Made by a program: the position numbers and the translations under genes
Assembly: GCA_037385045.1 (NCBI GenBank)
Contig: JARRNJ010000076.1
Span: 1 to 28,957, forward strand
Direction of reading: 5' to 3'
Origin: JARRNJ01 sp037385045
Lineage (GTDB): Bacteria > Pseudomonadota > Gammaproteobacteria > JASBUN01
DNA length: 28,957 nucleotides
In this document: positions 16,910 to 25,154 of the stretch, piece by piece
Numbering within the stretch: position 1 is the first letter of the stretch
Layout of the letters: the number at the start of each line of letters is the position of its first letter
Notes under the pieces: model-generated
Told to the model about the DNA's origin: nothing
Databases searched by the model: none
Seen by the model: the letters and a program-made list of their open reading frames with translations, nothing else

Positions 16910-17883
16910 CTCAGGCGTATCCGCGGGTCCACCAGCGTGTAGGAAATATCCGTCAGCAGCAAACCGACGATGTACAACACGGAACCCAGAAACACCATGG
17001 CGCGAACGATGGCAAAGTCCTGCGCCTGGATGGCGTCGATGGTGTAACTGCCCAACCCGGGGATGCCGAAGAATGACTCCAGCAGCAGGCTGCCCATGAA
17101 CAGCAGCGGGATTACCACCACCGCTCCGGTAAGGATCGGGATCATGGCGTTCTTGAGCACATGCCGGAACAGCACGTACAACTCGGAAAATCCCTTGGAG
17201 CGGGCGGTGCGCACGTAGTCCTTGCCGATCTCCTCGAGGAAAATGGTGCGGTACCAGCGCGTGCCGGAACCGATGCCGCTGACAATGCCGATGACGATCG
17301 GCAGGATGATGAATTTGATCGCGCTGAAACCGGATTCGTAGCCCGAAATCGGCACCAGGCGCATCAGTTTGCCCACCAGGAACTGCCCGGCAATGATGAA
17401 GAACAGCGTGGAAATCGACATCAGCACCACGCACAGGACCACGCCCCAGACATCCACGTAAGTGGAGCGGAAGAACGCCAGCAGCATGGCGAAGGTGATG
17501 TTCACCAGTATCCCGATGATGAACACCGGTATGGCGATGGCCAGGCTCGGCCACATGCGCTGCTTGATGTCGTAGGCGATGGGCCGGCCGTCGTCGGCGT
17601 CGCCGAAATCGAAAACGAACAGCCGCACCGATTTGGTGAAGAAAATCGTATTCGTCAACTGCTTCAAGCCGTGCGCCCGGCCGTTGTACAGCAACGGCTT
17701 GTCATATCCGCGCTGGTGTTTCCAGTTCTGGATCGCAGCCTGGGTCACGCGCTTGGCGCCCAGCTGCATGCGCGCCATGTCGTCCGGGCTGTTGACGACG
17801 AAAAACAGCGTGAACGTGATCAGATTGACGCCGATGAGAATCGGGATGGCGTACAGGATACGGCGCACTATGTAGGCGAACAT
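16906..17883 (-). CDS. ABC importer permease, DppB/OppB-like
   Basis: A 325-residue inner-membrane permease. The N-terminal RRILYAIPILIGVNLITFTL is the typical first helix of the family. The EAA loop reads YVRTARSKGFSELYVLFRHV, followed by LKNAMIPILTGAVVVIPLLF and the C-terminal block SYTLVDPRIRLR. Its ATG lies 5 nt after the binding-protein stop and its own stop overlaps the next permease, so the genes form one transcript. The loop after helix 1 (about residues 36-105) is longer than in many DppB proteins. Confidence 0.95.
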   Translation of the reverse strand: MFAYIVRRILYAIPILIGVNLITFTLFFVVNSPDDMARMQLGAKRVTQAAIQNWKHQRGYDKPLLYNGRAHGLKQLTNTIFFTKSVRLFVFDFGDADDGRPIAYDIKQRMWPSLAIAIPVFIIGILVNITFAMLLAFFRSTYVDVWGVVLCVVLMSISTLFFIIAGQFLVGKLMRLVPISGYESGFSAIKFIILPIVIGIVSGIGSGTRWYRTIFLEEIGKDYVRTARSKGFSELYVLFRHVLKNAMIPILTGAVVVIPLLFMGSLLLESFFGIPGLGSYTIDAIQAQDFAIVRAMVFLGSVLYIVGLLLTDISYTLVDPRIRLR

Positions 17884-17888
17884 GAGTG

Positions 17889-20025
17889 TTACGTCGCTCT
17901 CTGGTCGGTGCGGCGTGCCGCAGTCGGTTCAGGCGCGCGCATCGGCTCGCGCTCCTTGCGCACATAGGCCAGCCATGCCGGAGTCACGAACACCACCAGC
18001 ACACCGAGCAGCAGCCACACGGGCCACAACACCGGCTGGTTCCATTGGCGGCGCATGCGTGCCCGCAGCTTTGGATCGATGCGCCGATACTTCAGCGTAT
18101 CCTGGGCCATGGCATTCGGCTTGGCGTTGTGATACCAGCTGTGGAACAACGTCAAATCCTTGGGATAAAAGCCCCATATCCACGGTGAGTCACGCCGCAC
18201 GATGGCCAGCATCCTCTCGATGATGGCCATCCGCTGCGGGCTGTTCTCCATGTCCTTCATCTCCCGAAACAGCCGGTTGAACTCGGGGTTGTTGTAATTG
18301 GCCGCGTTCTCCCCGCCATGGTTCACCTTGCCGTTAGGTCCATAGAGCAGGAACAGGAAATTTTCCGGGTCCGGATAGTCGGCGTTCCATCCCCAGGTGA
18401 ACAGCTGCGCATTGCCCTTGCGCATTTTCTCCTGGAAACGATTGTAGTCCGTCGCGCGTACCACCAGTTCCACGTCGATCTTTTTGAACTGCTTGCGGTA
18501 CCAGTCCAGCAGGGCCTTGTCCTCGGGACCGCCGACGGTAAGGTCCAGGTGGATGATCAACGGCTTGCCGGTCTTGACGCTGCGCCCCTGGGGGTAGCCG
18601 GCCTCGGCGAGCAGCCGTTTGGCGTAGGCGATGGAGCGCCGTTTCGGTTTGCCGTCGACCCAGCGGTAAACGTAGGGGTCAATGCCGTCCTTGCCGCTCT
18701 GGTGGCCGAAAATTCCCGGCGGCAGCGGCCCCTGGGCGGCGATGCCGCGGCCGTTGCGGAATATTGAAATGAAGTCTTCGTAGTCCACGGCGATGGAAAG
18801 GGCCTGGCGCAGTTTGCGGGCGCTGGCGCTGTAGCCGCCCACCACCGGATCGAGCATATTGAAGCCCATATAGTAGATGCTCGGCTCCACCGTGGTCATC
18901 AGCTGAATGCCCTTGGCCTTCATCGCCGGCGTCAATTCCGCGGTGCCCTGGGAACCGAACGTTATCGCCTGGTCGAACGCATCCGAGGACACCGCCGAGG
19001 CATCGTAGTACCCCTGCAGAAACTTGTTCCAGTATGGAATGGTTTCCTTCTCCAGGCTGTACACCACCTTGTTGACGAACGGCAGGCGCTTGCCGGCGTC
19101 CTTGAGCCAGCCGTGTTCGGCGTCGCCCGGTTCGCCCTGGCTCGGGTAATACTCGGTATGAAAGTTGGGGTTGCGCTCCAAGACCATCTTGCGGTTGGGA
19201 TTGTTCACCGTCAGCATGTATGCGCCGGTGCCGACGGGATACCAGTCCAGGGAGATGTTACGTGCCTTCATGCCGGGCTGGGAGTAGAACCGGTCCACCT
19301 CCGGCGGCACCGGCGCAAAAAACGGCATCGCCAGCCAGTACAGCAGTTGCGGATACTTGCCCCGCACCTTGATCTGGTAGGTGTAGCGGTCCACGACCTT
19401 GACGCCCTTCAGCGGGTAGCGCGTGAGATCCAGGTAGGCCTTGGGCCCCTCCTCGGCCTTGAGTTCGTCATCGGCCTTCTGCAGCGTCTTCGCATATTGG
19501 TTGAAGCCGACGATGTAGCCGCTCATGAGGCTGAAGATGGGAGAATTCAGCGCCGGATTGGCGAGCCGCTTGATCTCGTAGACATAATCGCTGGCGACCA
19601 GCTCGCGGGTGCCTGTGTAGCGAAAGTCCGACAGGCGGGTAACGCCCTCCAGGTCCTTGGCGGTGAGATGCAGATAACGGTACTTGCCCGTGTCGTCGCG
19701 GGCGAAGGCCGGATGGGGCTGGTAATAGATGCCCGGCTTGATGTGGATGGTGTAGACGCTGAATGCGATGCGCGTACGGGCGCTTGAGAAACGCATACTG
19801 CAGCGGCGGCTCGTAGATCTGGCCGATAATCCCGTACTCGTTCGCGCTGTAGGAGCGCGCCGGGTCCAGGTGTTTCGGCCGCAGCGTGAAGGCCGAGTAA
19901 AGCGTGTTCTGATCCTGGTCGGCGCCGGGATAGGGATCGTTCCAGGGCTGGCCGCCGCAACCGGCGAGCATCAGCGCCAGAACGCAAGCCAACGCACGCC
20001 CCAGGACCCGACGAAATCCCCTCAT
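17889..20025 (-). pseudogene. Peptide ABC importer substrate-binding lipoprotein (family 5), reading frame broken near 19773
   Basis: The N-terminal part from the ATG at 20025 has a lipoprotein signal (ACVLALMLAGC, then GGQPWNDPYP) and the family-5 segment TLRPKHLDPARSYSANE. It reads correctly through EPPLQYAFLKRPY, ending at 19774. The homologous frame resumes one base later as RIAFSVYTIHIKPGIYYQPH at 19772 and continues to 17889. From memory, relatives have some extra residues at this junction, so a small deletion with frameshift is likely. A single-base error is the alternative. The long C-terminal frame contains GWNADYPDPENFLFLLYGPN. It ends in a hydrophobic helix (LWPVWLLLGVLVVFVTPAWL) and a basic tail, which is unusual for a binding protein. 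If intact, it would capture peptides in the periplasm for the downstream permeases. Confidence 0.85.
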
Positions 20026-20373
20026 AGGTCGGGCCCGGAAACGCCGTCAGCCGCCGGACGCTGCAGCGGAGATATTCGAACTGGCGGCGAACGATGCTGC
20101 ATGGGATCCTTTGACTCCGAACGGCACCGCGAAAGCATATCATGCCGGAGCGATGGTGAGCGCGCCCATGGCACCGGGAGCATGCGCAATTTTACGTATT
20201 GCGCCCCGCGCCGCCACACCCCCGCCGACCGGCGCAAGCGCTTCGATTCCGCCATGGATGGTGGAGTATTTATCGGACTTTGATACAATTTGCCGGGCGC
20301 GCCACGAGACGGCCGCGGGCGCGCGCTGAAACGGTTGTTATCGACGCAGCAACACACAAAAAGAGAGAACACC
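20026..20373. other. Divergent intergenic region between the ABC importer and fabI
   Basis: 348 nt with no supportable gene. It should hold promoters for both directions. For the importer, the minus strand has an extended -10 candidate, TGATATGCT (20142-20134), without a clear -35, leaving a leader of about 100 nt. For fabI there is TGATACAAT at 20281-20289. Open frames crossing the region are low-complexity shadows. Confidence 0.5.
20281..20289 (+). promoter_or_regulatory. Extended -10 promoter element of fabI
   Basis: TGATACAAT is a TGnTATAAT-type extended -10. No good -35 hexamer is seen 17 nt upstream, as is common for extended -10 promoters. The leader would be about 78 nt. Confidence 0.42.
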
Positions 20374-21234
20374 ATGGGATTTCTATCCGGGAAAAACGCC
20401 CTGGTTGTCGGCCTGGCCAGCAACCGCTCCATCGCCTGGGGTATCGCCGAAGCCATGCACCGGGAAGGCGCGCAACTGGCGTTCACCTACCAGAACGACA
20501 AGCTACGGGACCGGGTGGAAAAGCTGGCGTCGGACTGCGGATCCGAGGTGACGCTGCGCTGCGATGTGGCCAGCGACGAGGATATCGAAGGCGTCTTCGA
20601 GCACCTGGACGATTACTGGGATCACGTCGACATCATCGTTCATTCCGTGGCATTCGCGCCCCGCGAGCAGCTGGAAGGGGATTTTCTCGACAACATGACC
20701 CGCGAGGGCTTCCAGATCGCCCACGACATCAGTTCCTACAGCTTTGCGGCCCTGGCCAAAGCCGGCCGCAACATGATGCAGGGGCGCAACGGGGCGCTGC
20801 TGACCCTGAGCTACCTGGGCGCCGACAAGGCGATTCCCAACTACAACGTCATGGGCCTGGCGAAAGCCAGCCTGGAAGCCAACGTGCGCTACATGGCCAA
20901 CACCCTCGGGCCCGAAGGCATCCGTGTCAACGCCATCTCCGCCGGCCCGATCCGCACCCTGGCCGCATCGGGCATCAGCGACTTTCGCCGGATGCTGGAC
21001 CACGTGGAGAAGACCGCGCCGCTGCGCCGCAACGTGACCATCGACGAAGTCGGCAATGCGGCGGCATTCCTGTGCTCGGACCTCGCCTCGGGCATTGCGC
21101 CGCAACGTGACCATCGACGAAGTCGGCAATGCGGCGGCATTCCTGTGCTCGGACCTCGCCTCGGGCATTACCGGCGAGGTCACCTACGTGGACGCAGGCT
21201 TCAACGTCGTGGGCATGGCGCTGTGATCGCCTGA
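20374..21234 (+). CDS. fabI: Enoyl-[acyl-carrier-protein] reductase (NADH), C-terminus frameshifted by a tandem duplication
   Basis: FabI reduces the enoyl-ACP double bond in the last step of each fatty-acid elongation cycle. From the ATG at 20374 (ribosome site AGAGAG) the protein starts MGFLSGKNALVVGLASNRSI. It has the FabI-type catalytic residues Y147, Y157 and K164 in SYLGADKAIPNYNVMGLAKA. The family match runs to CSDLASGI, then a perfect 73-bp duplication (21024-21096 and 21097-21169) throws the frame out. The frame as it stands ends at 21234 after 286 residues with an unrelated Arg-rich tail. Removing one copy restores a normal 259-residue protein ending ITGEVTYVDAGFNVVGMAL with the stop at 21226, close to the E. 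coli length of 262. The enzyme is usually essential unless an isozyme exists, so an assembly artefact must be considered. Confidence 0.92.
   Translation: MGFLSGKNALVVGLASNRSIAWGIAEAMHREGAQLAFTYQNDKLRDRVEKLASDCGSEVTLRCDVASDEDIEGVFEHLDDYWDHVDIIVHSVAFAPREQLEGDFLDNMTREGFQIAHDISSYSFAALAKAGRNMMQGRNGALLTLSYLGADKAIPNYNVMGLAKASLEANVRYMANTLGPEGIRVNAISAGPIRTLAASGISDFRRMLDHVEKTAPLRRNVTIDEVGNAAAFLCSDLASGIAPQRDHRRSRQCGGIPVLGPRLGHYRRGHLRGRRLQRRGHGAVIA
21024..21169. repeat. Perfect 73-bp tandem duplication inside fabI
   Basis: The block beginning GCGCCGCAACGTGACCATCG at 21024 and ending GGGCATT at 21096 is repeated without a gap or mismatch from 21097 to 21169. Because 73 is not a multiple of three, the second copy is read out of frame. 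Confidence 0.96.
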
Positions 21235-21262
21235 AAAACCCAGCCGTTGGCGAGCCAACGGC
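21234..21262 (-). terminator. Possible terminator between convergent fabI and the symporter gene
   Basis: An 8-bp stem GCCGTTGG/CCAACGGC with a 4-nt loop (21243-21262). On the minus strand it is followed by TGGG and then TTTTT (21238-21234). The 4-nt gap before the T-run and the distance of about 220 nt from the symporter stop weaken the call. On the plus strand it could act after fabI but has no T-tract there. Confidence 0.38.
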
Positions 21263-21294
21263 GGCGACTCGGCGAACCGCCCGAGGCACGTCGA

Positions 21295-21333
21295 CTGCCC
21301 CGGATTGCGCGTTGCTCCATCCGGGCTACACCG
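21295..21333 (-). repeat. Dispersed GTAGCCCGGATGGAGC repeat, copy 1
   Basis: 39 nt identical to 21450-21488. On the minus strand it reads CGGTGTAGCCCGGATGGAGC and continues with AACGCGCAATCCGGGGCAG, the common proteobacterial GTAGCCCGGAT...ATCCGGG intergenic element. Confidence 0.75.
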
Positions 21334-21371
21334 GCCGTCTCAGGCGCAGCGCAACCATCACCGGGATCCTC

Positions 21372-21400
21372 GCAGCCCGGATGAAGTGAAACGGAATCCG
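21372..21400 (+). repeat. Related GCAGCCCGGATGAAG repeat, opposite orientation
   Basis: The sequence starts GCAGCCCGGATGAAGTGAAA and ends CGGAATCCG. This is another version of the same element class, lying between the two identical copies but pointing the other way. Confidence 0.6.
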
Positions 21401-21449
21401 TGGACCCCGGTTGCCGCGGTATACGCGTTGCCCCATGCCGGCGACACGC

Positions 21450-21488
21450 CTGCCCCGGATTGCGCGTTGCTCCATCCGGGCTACACCG
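21450..21488 (-). repeat. Dispersed GTAGCCCGGATGGAGC repeat, copy 2, overlapping a stop codon
   Basis: Identical over 39 nt to 21295-21333. Its GTAG supplies the TAG stop (21483-21481) of the symporter gene, so the element is inserted at, or has become, the end of that coding region. Confidence 0.75.
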
Positions 21489-22785
21489 AACCGGCCCCGG
21501 CCGGATGTCCGCTGAGAATGCCCTCTTCACCTTCGAGCCGGCCGATGATCACCGCGCCGCATGAATCCGAAAACACGTTGACGGAGGTGCGCAGCATGTC
21601 CAGGATGCGGTCGACCGCCAGGATCAGGCCGATGCCTTCAGCCGGAAGGCCGACGGTGGCGAGGATGATGGCAATGGCCACCAGGCTGGCGGAAGGAATG
21701 CCCGCCACGCCGATCGAGGTCAGCAGCGCCACCAGCACCACGATGAACTGGTCGGCGAATCCCAGCTGCACCCCGTAGGCCTGCGCAATGAACATCGCCG
21801 CGACGCATTCGTAGAGCGCGGTCCCGTCCATGTTGACGGTGGCCCCGAGGGGCAGCACAAAACTGCTGGTACGGTTCGACACGCCGGCGTTCTTTTCCAC
21901 GCATTCCATGGTAAGGGGCAGCGTCGCCGAAGAGGAAGCGGTGGAAAATGCCGTCAGCAGGGCCGGCGCCATGGCTTTATAGTGGCGCCGTGGGCGCACG
22001 CGCCCGACGAACCGCAGCAGCAACGGCAAGGTCACGAAGGCATGCACGGCCAGCGCCAGAACCACGGTGAAAGCGAACAGTGCCAGCGAACCGGCCAGTT
22101 CCGCCAGCTCCGGACCCTTGATTCCCGCGACCACTTTCGCCACCAGGCCGAACACGCCGATCGGAGCGAACTTGATCACCCAGTCGGTGATTCGCATCAT
22201 CACCTCGAACAACCCCTGCCAGAAGTTGTATTGGCTCTCGGCGTAGGGCTCGTCAATGCGGGCGATAAAGAAACCGAACAGGATACTGAAGAAGATCAAA
22301 CCCAGCATCTGGCCGTTGGCCGCGGCCGCCACGATGTTGGGCGGGACCATGCTCAGAATCACGCCTGGCAGGTCGCCGGCCCCATGGGAACCGACTTTCT
22401 CCGCCACGGCGGCGACGCGGTCCGGATTGAGACCAAGCAGATGCCTGGCCGGCTGCCCGTTGATGAGCCCGGGCGTGAGCAGGTTGACCAGGAACAGGCC
22501 CACAAGAATGGATAGCAGGCTGGTGGTGAGATAGTAGGCCACCGTCTTGCCGCCCAGACGCCCGAGGCCGTGGGTTCCGCCAATGCCCGCCACACCGCTG
22601 ATAATCGACGCGGCAATGAGCGGGACAATGAGCATTTTCAGCGCATTGAGAAACAGCGTGCCGATAAAGCCGAAAATGGCGTAGAAAGTGATTCCGAAAA
22701 CCGCTGCGTCGCGTCCGGCCGCGTAGCCCGCGACCACGGCGACAGCCAATGCGATGAGGATCTGCCAGTGAAGCTTGAGCCGCAT
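21481..22785 (-). CDS. Dicarboxylate/amino acid:cation symporter (DAACS family)
   Basis: A 434-residue inner-membrane carrier of the GltP/DctA type that couples uptake of acidic amino acids or C4-dicarboxylates to H+ or Na+. Family signatures are clear: the serine-rich hairpin STASSSATLPLTMECVEKN, the cation-site motif NMDGTALYE, the second hairpin AGIPSASL, and DRILDMLRTSVNVFSDSCGA near the end. The start at 22785 follows GGGAGGAA. The stop lies in a dispersed repeat. Substrate choice between glutamate/aspartate and dicarboxylates cannot be fixed by eye, so no symbol is given. It follows ppiD on the same strand after 92 nt. Confidence 0.93.
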   Translation of the reverse strand: MRLKLHWQILIALAVAVVAGYAAGRDAAVFGITFYAIFGFIGTLFLNALKMLIVPLIAASIISGVAGIGGTHGLGRLGGKTVAYYLTTSLLSILVGLFLVNLLTPGLINGQPARHLLGLNPDRVAAVAEKVGSHGAGDLPGVILSMVPPNIVAAAANGQMLGLIFFSILFGFFIARIDEPYAESQYNFWQGLFEVMMRITDWVIKFAPIGVFGLVAKVVAGIKGPELAELAGSLALFAFTVVLALAVHAFVTLPLLLRFVGRVRPRRHYKAMAPALLTAFSTASSSATLPLTMECVEKNAGVSNRTSSFVLPLGATVNMDGTALYECVAAMFIAQAYGVQLGFADQFIVVLVALLTSIGVAGIPSASLVAIAIILATVGLPAEGIGLILAVDRILDMLRTSVNVFSDSCGAVIIGRLEGEEGILSGHPAGAGSV

Positions 22786-22877
22786 GTCGGTTCCTCCCGC
22801 AGGTCTCGCCGGCTACGCCGTCGTGCTGACGCCGCGCCGTCGGGCCGAGCCGGCCCAATGCCGGGCCGTGAACGCAC

Positions 22878-24830
22878 CTAGCCCTGGTCGCCCTGCTGGA
22901 GCTGGTCCTTGAAAATCTTCACGTCGGCCTGCTTGCGCAGTTCTTTGCCCAGGTCCTGCATGTCGATGCCGCCGAACAGATTGCGCAGGGCCGCGTCGAA
23001 CACCTTGCGCCGCTGCTTGGGCACGTCGCCCGGTACCCCTTGCTTCAGACCGGACACCTCGATCAGCGCGTAGTCTCCCGAGGGCAGGCGCTCGCCGCCC
23101 AGCGTGGGTTTGCCCGCAGCCGGCTTGGGCATCCGAAAGGCGGCATTGATCACCTGGCGGTCATAGGCACTGTCGTCGCGGCCGACGTAACCGGCGTCCA
23201 CCGGCTTGAGATTCTGGGCCTTTGCCACCGCCTCCAGAGTCTTGCCGCCCTTGAGTTCCTTGACCAGATCCCCGCCCACCTGCGCAGCCTTGTCACGCGA
23301 CGCTTCGCTGCGCAAAACCGCGGCAATGCGGTCACGGACCTGCTTCAGCGGCTGCAGTTTGGCCGGCTCGTAGCTGGCTACATGAACGACCAGCGCCATG
23401 TTGCTCGGCGCCCCCTGGTCGCCCTTGGTCAACTCGATCAGGCCGCTGTTGACGGCGTCTTTGAGAGACCCCCCGGCCAATACTTCGTCGCTGAAGGCCG
23501 CTTGGACCACCTGCGGATACTTGGCGATGCCGCTGGTGCCGCCATCGCGCGTGATCCAGCCGCTCTGTTGCACCTTGAGACCAAGCTGCGCGGCCGTGGG
23601 TTTCAGGCTCAGCGGATTCTCTTCGCTGGCATCCACCATGCGCTGGGACAGGTCGTAATAACGATCCTCAGCCTGTTGGCGCCGGTACTGCTCGGCCAGG
23701 GCGTCCTTGACCTGGGCAAACGTCTTTTGCTTGGCCGCCTCAATCGCCGTCAGCTTGATGATGTCAAAACCCTCCGGCAGGCGTACCGGCTGGCTCACGT
23801 CGCCAACTTTCTTGAGGCCGTACAAAACCTTGTCGAATGCCGGTTCGAAGCTGCCCTTGTCGATGAAACCGAGATCGCCGCCACTCTTGGCCGAGCCCGG
23901 ATCATCGGAGTACTTCTTGGCCATCTCGGCGAACGATGCACCGCTGGCGATTTCCTTGCGGATTTTCTCGGCCTTCTTGCGGGCCGCATCCACCGCCTTC
24001 GCGTCGGCCTTGGGCGGGACCGAGATCAGTATGTGCGCGGCCTTGCGGCGCTCGGGGGTGGTGAACGAGGACTTCTGCTTCTGGTACAGCTCCTTGAGCT
24101 TGTCCTCCGGGACCTGCACCTGCTGCTCCAGCTCCTGCTGGTTTACTTCCAGGTAGTTCAGCTTCACCCGCTCGGGGCGCATGAATTCGCTGTGGTGTTG
24201 ATTGTAGTACGCGGAGATCTGGTCGTCCGTCACCTTCACCTGCGACACATAGCGCTGCGCCGGGATGATCACATAGGACAGCTTGAGCTTGCGGTCGCGC
24301 AGCCGGATAAACCGGTTCAGCTCCTGAGGAGTGACGAACTCCGTATCGACCACCCCCACCGCCAGCTGCTCGAGCAGCAACTGGCGCCGCTGCGTGGCTT
24401 CGAACGTCTGCTGGTTGAAGTCATTGGAATACAGCACGCGCGTATAGAGCTTGGGATCGAACTTGCCGTCTTTCCGGAACGCGGGAATGGAGCGGATGCT
24501 GGCGCCCAGGTAAGCGTTGCTGATGCGAAAGCCGGCATCTTTCGCTGCCTGCGCCAATACCTCCCGGTCAATCATCTGGTCGAGGACCGCACGCCGGAAA
24601 CGGGTCGCGGCCTCGCCTTCCAGCGGCTGCTTTCTGCCTCTCAGGGCACGCTGCACCTGGGTAGTGAAATTCTGCTTCGAAATTCCCGTCCCGTTGACCT
24701 TGGCCACCTCCACCGGTCCGCCGCCGCCGAAGTAGGACTGGATTCCCCAGAACGCGAACGGAATAATCAGCAAAATGACCACGATCCAGGCGATCAGGCC
24801 GGTGGCCCGTTCTCTAATCGCAAGCAGCAT
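22878..24830 (-). CDS. ppiD: Periplasmic folding chaperone / peptidyl-prolyl isomerase PpiD
   Basis: A 650-residue inner-membrane-anchored periplasmic chaperone that helps newly exported proteins near the Sec translocon. A short cytoplasmic N-terminus precedes one helix at about residues 12-33 (LIAWIVVILLIIPFAFWGI). A SurA-N-like chaperone region covers about 40-175. A parvulin domain at about 262-365 includes RRKAAHILISVPP, YSDDPGSAKSGGDLGFIDKG and LPEGFDIIKL. The C-terminal region (about 370-650) is typical of PpiD. The length is close to E. coli (623). It follows hupB and two tRNAs, preserving the lon-hupB-ppiD order. In E. coli the isomerase activity is weak or absent; whether this protein is active is unknown. 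Confidence 0.96.
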   Translation of the reverse strand: MLLAIRERATGLIAWIVVILLIIPFAFWGIQSYFGGGGPVEVAKVNGTGISKQNFTTQVQRALRGRKQPLEGEAATRFRRAVLDQMIDREVLAQAAKDAGFRISNAYLGASIRSIPAFRKDGKFDPKLYTRVLYSNDFNQQTFEATQRRQLLLEQLAVGVVDTEFVTPQELNRFIRLRDRKLKLSYVIIPAQRYVSQVKVTDDQISAYYNQHHSEFMRPERVKLNYLEVNQQELEQQVQVPEDKLKELYQKQKSSFTTPERRKAAHILISVPPKADAKAVDAARKKAEKIRKEIASGASFAEMAKKYSDDPGSAKSGGDLGFIDKGSFEPAFDKVLYGLKKVGDVSQPVRLPEGFDIIKLTAIEAAKQKTFAQVKDALAEQYRRQQAEDRYYDLSQRMVDASEENPLSLKPTAAQLGLKVQQSGWITRDGGTSGIAKYPQVVQAAFSDEVLAGGSLKDAVNSGLIELTKGDQGAPSNMALVVHVASYEPAKLQPLKQVRDRIAAVLRSEASRDKAAQVGGDLVKELKGGKTLEAVAKAQNLKPVDAGYVGRDDSAYDRQVINAAFRMPKPAAGKPTLGGERLPSGDYALIEVSGLKQGVPGDVPKQRRKVFDAALRNLFGGIDMQDLGKELRKQADVKIFKDQLQQGDQG

Positions 24831-24937
24831 AGCGTACCCGAATTCCTCGTTGTTGATTCAAACGTGGTCGGTCCCGCGCGAGCACCCTCAACCGCGCATG
24901 GGCAGCCCCACGACCGGACAGGAGACATGATAACCGA

Positions 24938-24969
24938 GAAAAGGAAAGGGCGCTTCAATCGAAGCGCCC
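24938..24969 (-). terminator. Rho-independent terminator after the tRNA genes
   Basis: On the minus strand, GGGCGCTTC and GAAGCGCCC form a 9-bp stem with loop GATT (24969-24948), followed at once by TTTCCTTTTC. It lies 9 nt past the tRNA-Asp 3' end, so it should end the tRNA transcript before ppiD. Confidence 0.8.
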
Positions 24970-24978
24970 GTGACGAGA

Positions 24979-25055
24979 TGGCGGAGTGGACGGGACTCGA
25001 ACCCGCGACCCCCGGCGTGACAGGCCGGTATTCTAACCAGCTGAACTACCACTCC
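24979..25055 (-). tRNA. tRNA-Asp (anticodon GTC)
   Basis: A 77-nt cloverleaf starting GGAGTGGTAGTTCAGCTGGT. The anticodon arm is CGGCCTGTCACGCCG with anticodon GTC, the T-arm is CGGGTTCGAGTCCCG, and the CCA is encoded. It closely resembles E. coli tRNA-Asp and is separated from tRNA-Val by 13 nt. Confidence 0.97.
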
Positions 25056-25068
25056 CAAAATCGGCCCT

Positions 25069-25144
25069 TGGTGGGTGCTGCAGGGATCGAACCTGCGACC
25101 CTCGCCTTGTAAGGGCGATGCTCTCCCAGCTGAGCTAAGCACCC
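25069..25144 (-). tRNA. tRNA-Val (anticodon TAC)
   Basis: A 76-nt cloverleaf starting GGGTGCTTAGCTCAGCTGGG. The anticodon arm is CGCCCTTACAAGGCG with anticodon TAC, the T-arm is GCAGGTTCGATCCCTGC, and the CCA is encoded. It starts 10 nt after the hupB stop and may be processed from a hupB-tRNA transcript. Confidence 0.97.
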
Positions 25145-25154
25145 AGAGAGCGCG

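Noticed and set aside
19547..20143. A longer upstream minus-strand frame beginning at 20143
   Set aside because: It does not carry the lipoprotein signal, which is in the frame starting at 20025; the longer frame is a shadow.
20644..20670. Alanine at FabI position 93 (HSVAFAP), the place of triclosan-resistance mutations in E. coli
   Set aside because: Alanine occurs naturally here in other FabI proteins, including inhibitor-sensitive ones, so resistance cannot be inferred.
23040..25112. A 690-codon plus-strand frame opposite ppiD and across two tRNA genes
   Set aside because: It reads through both tRNA genes in antisense and has no recognisable domain; it is a shadow.
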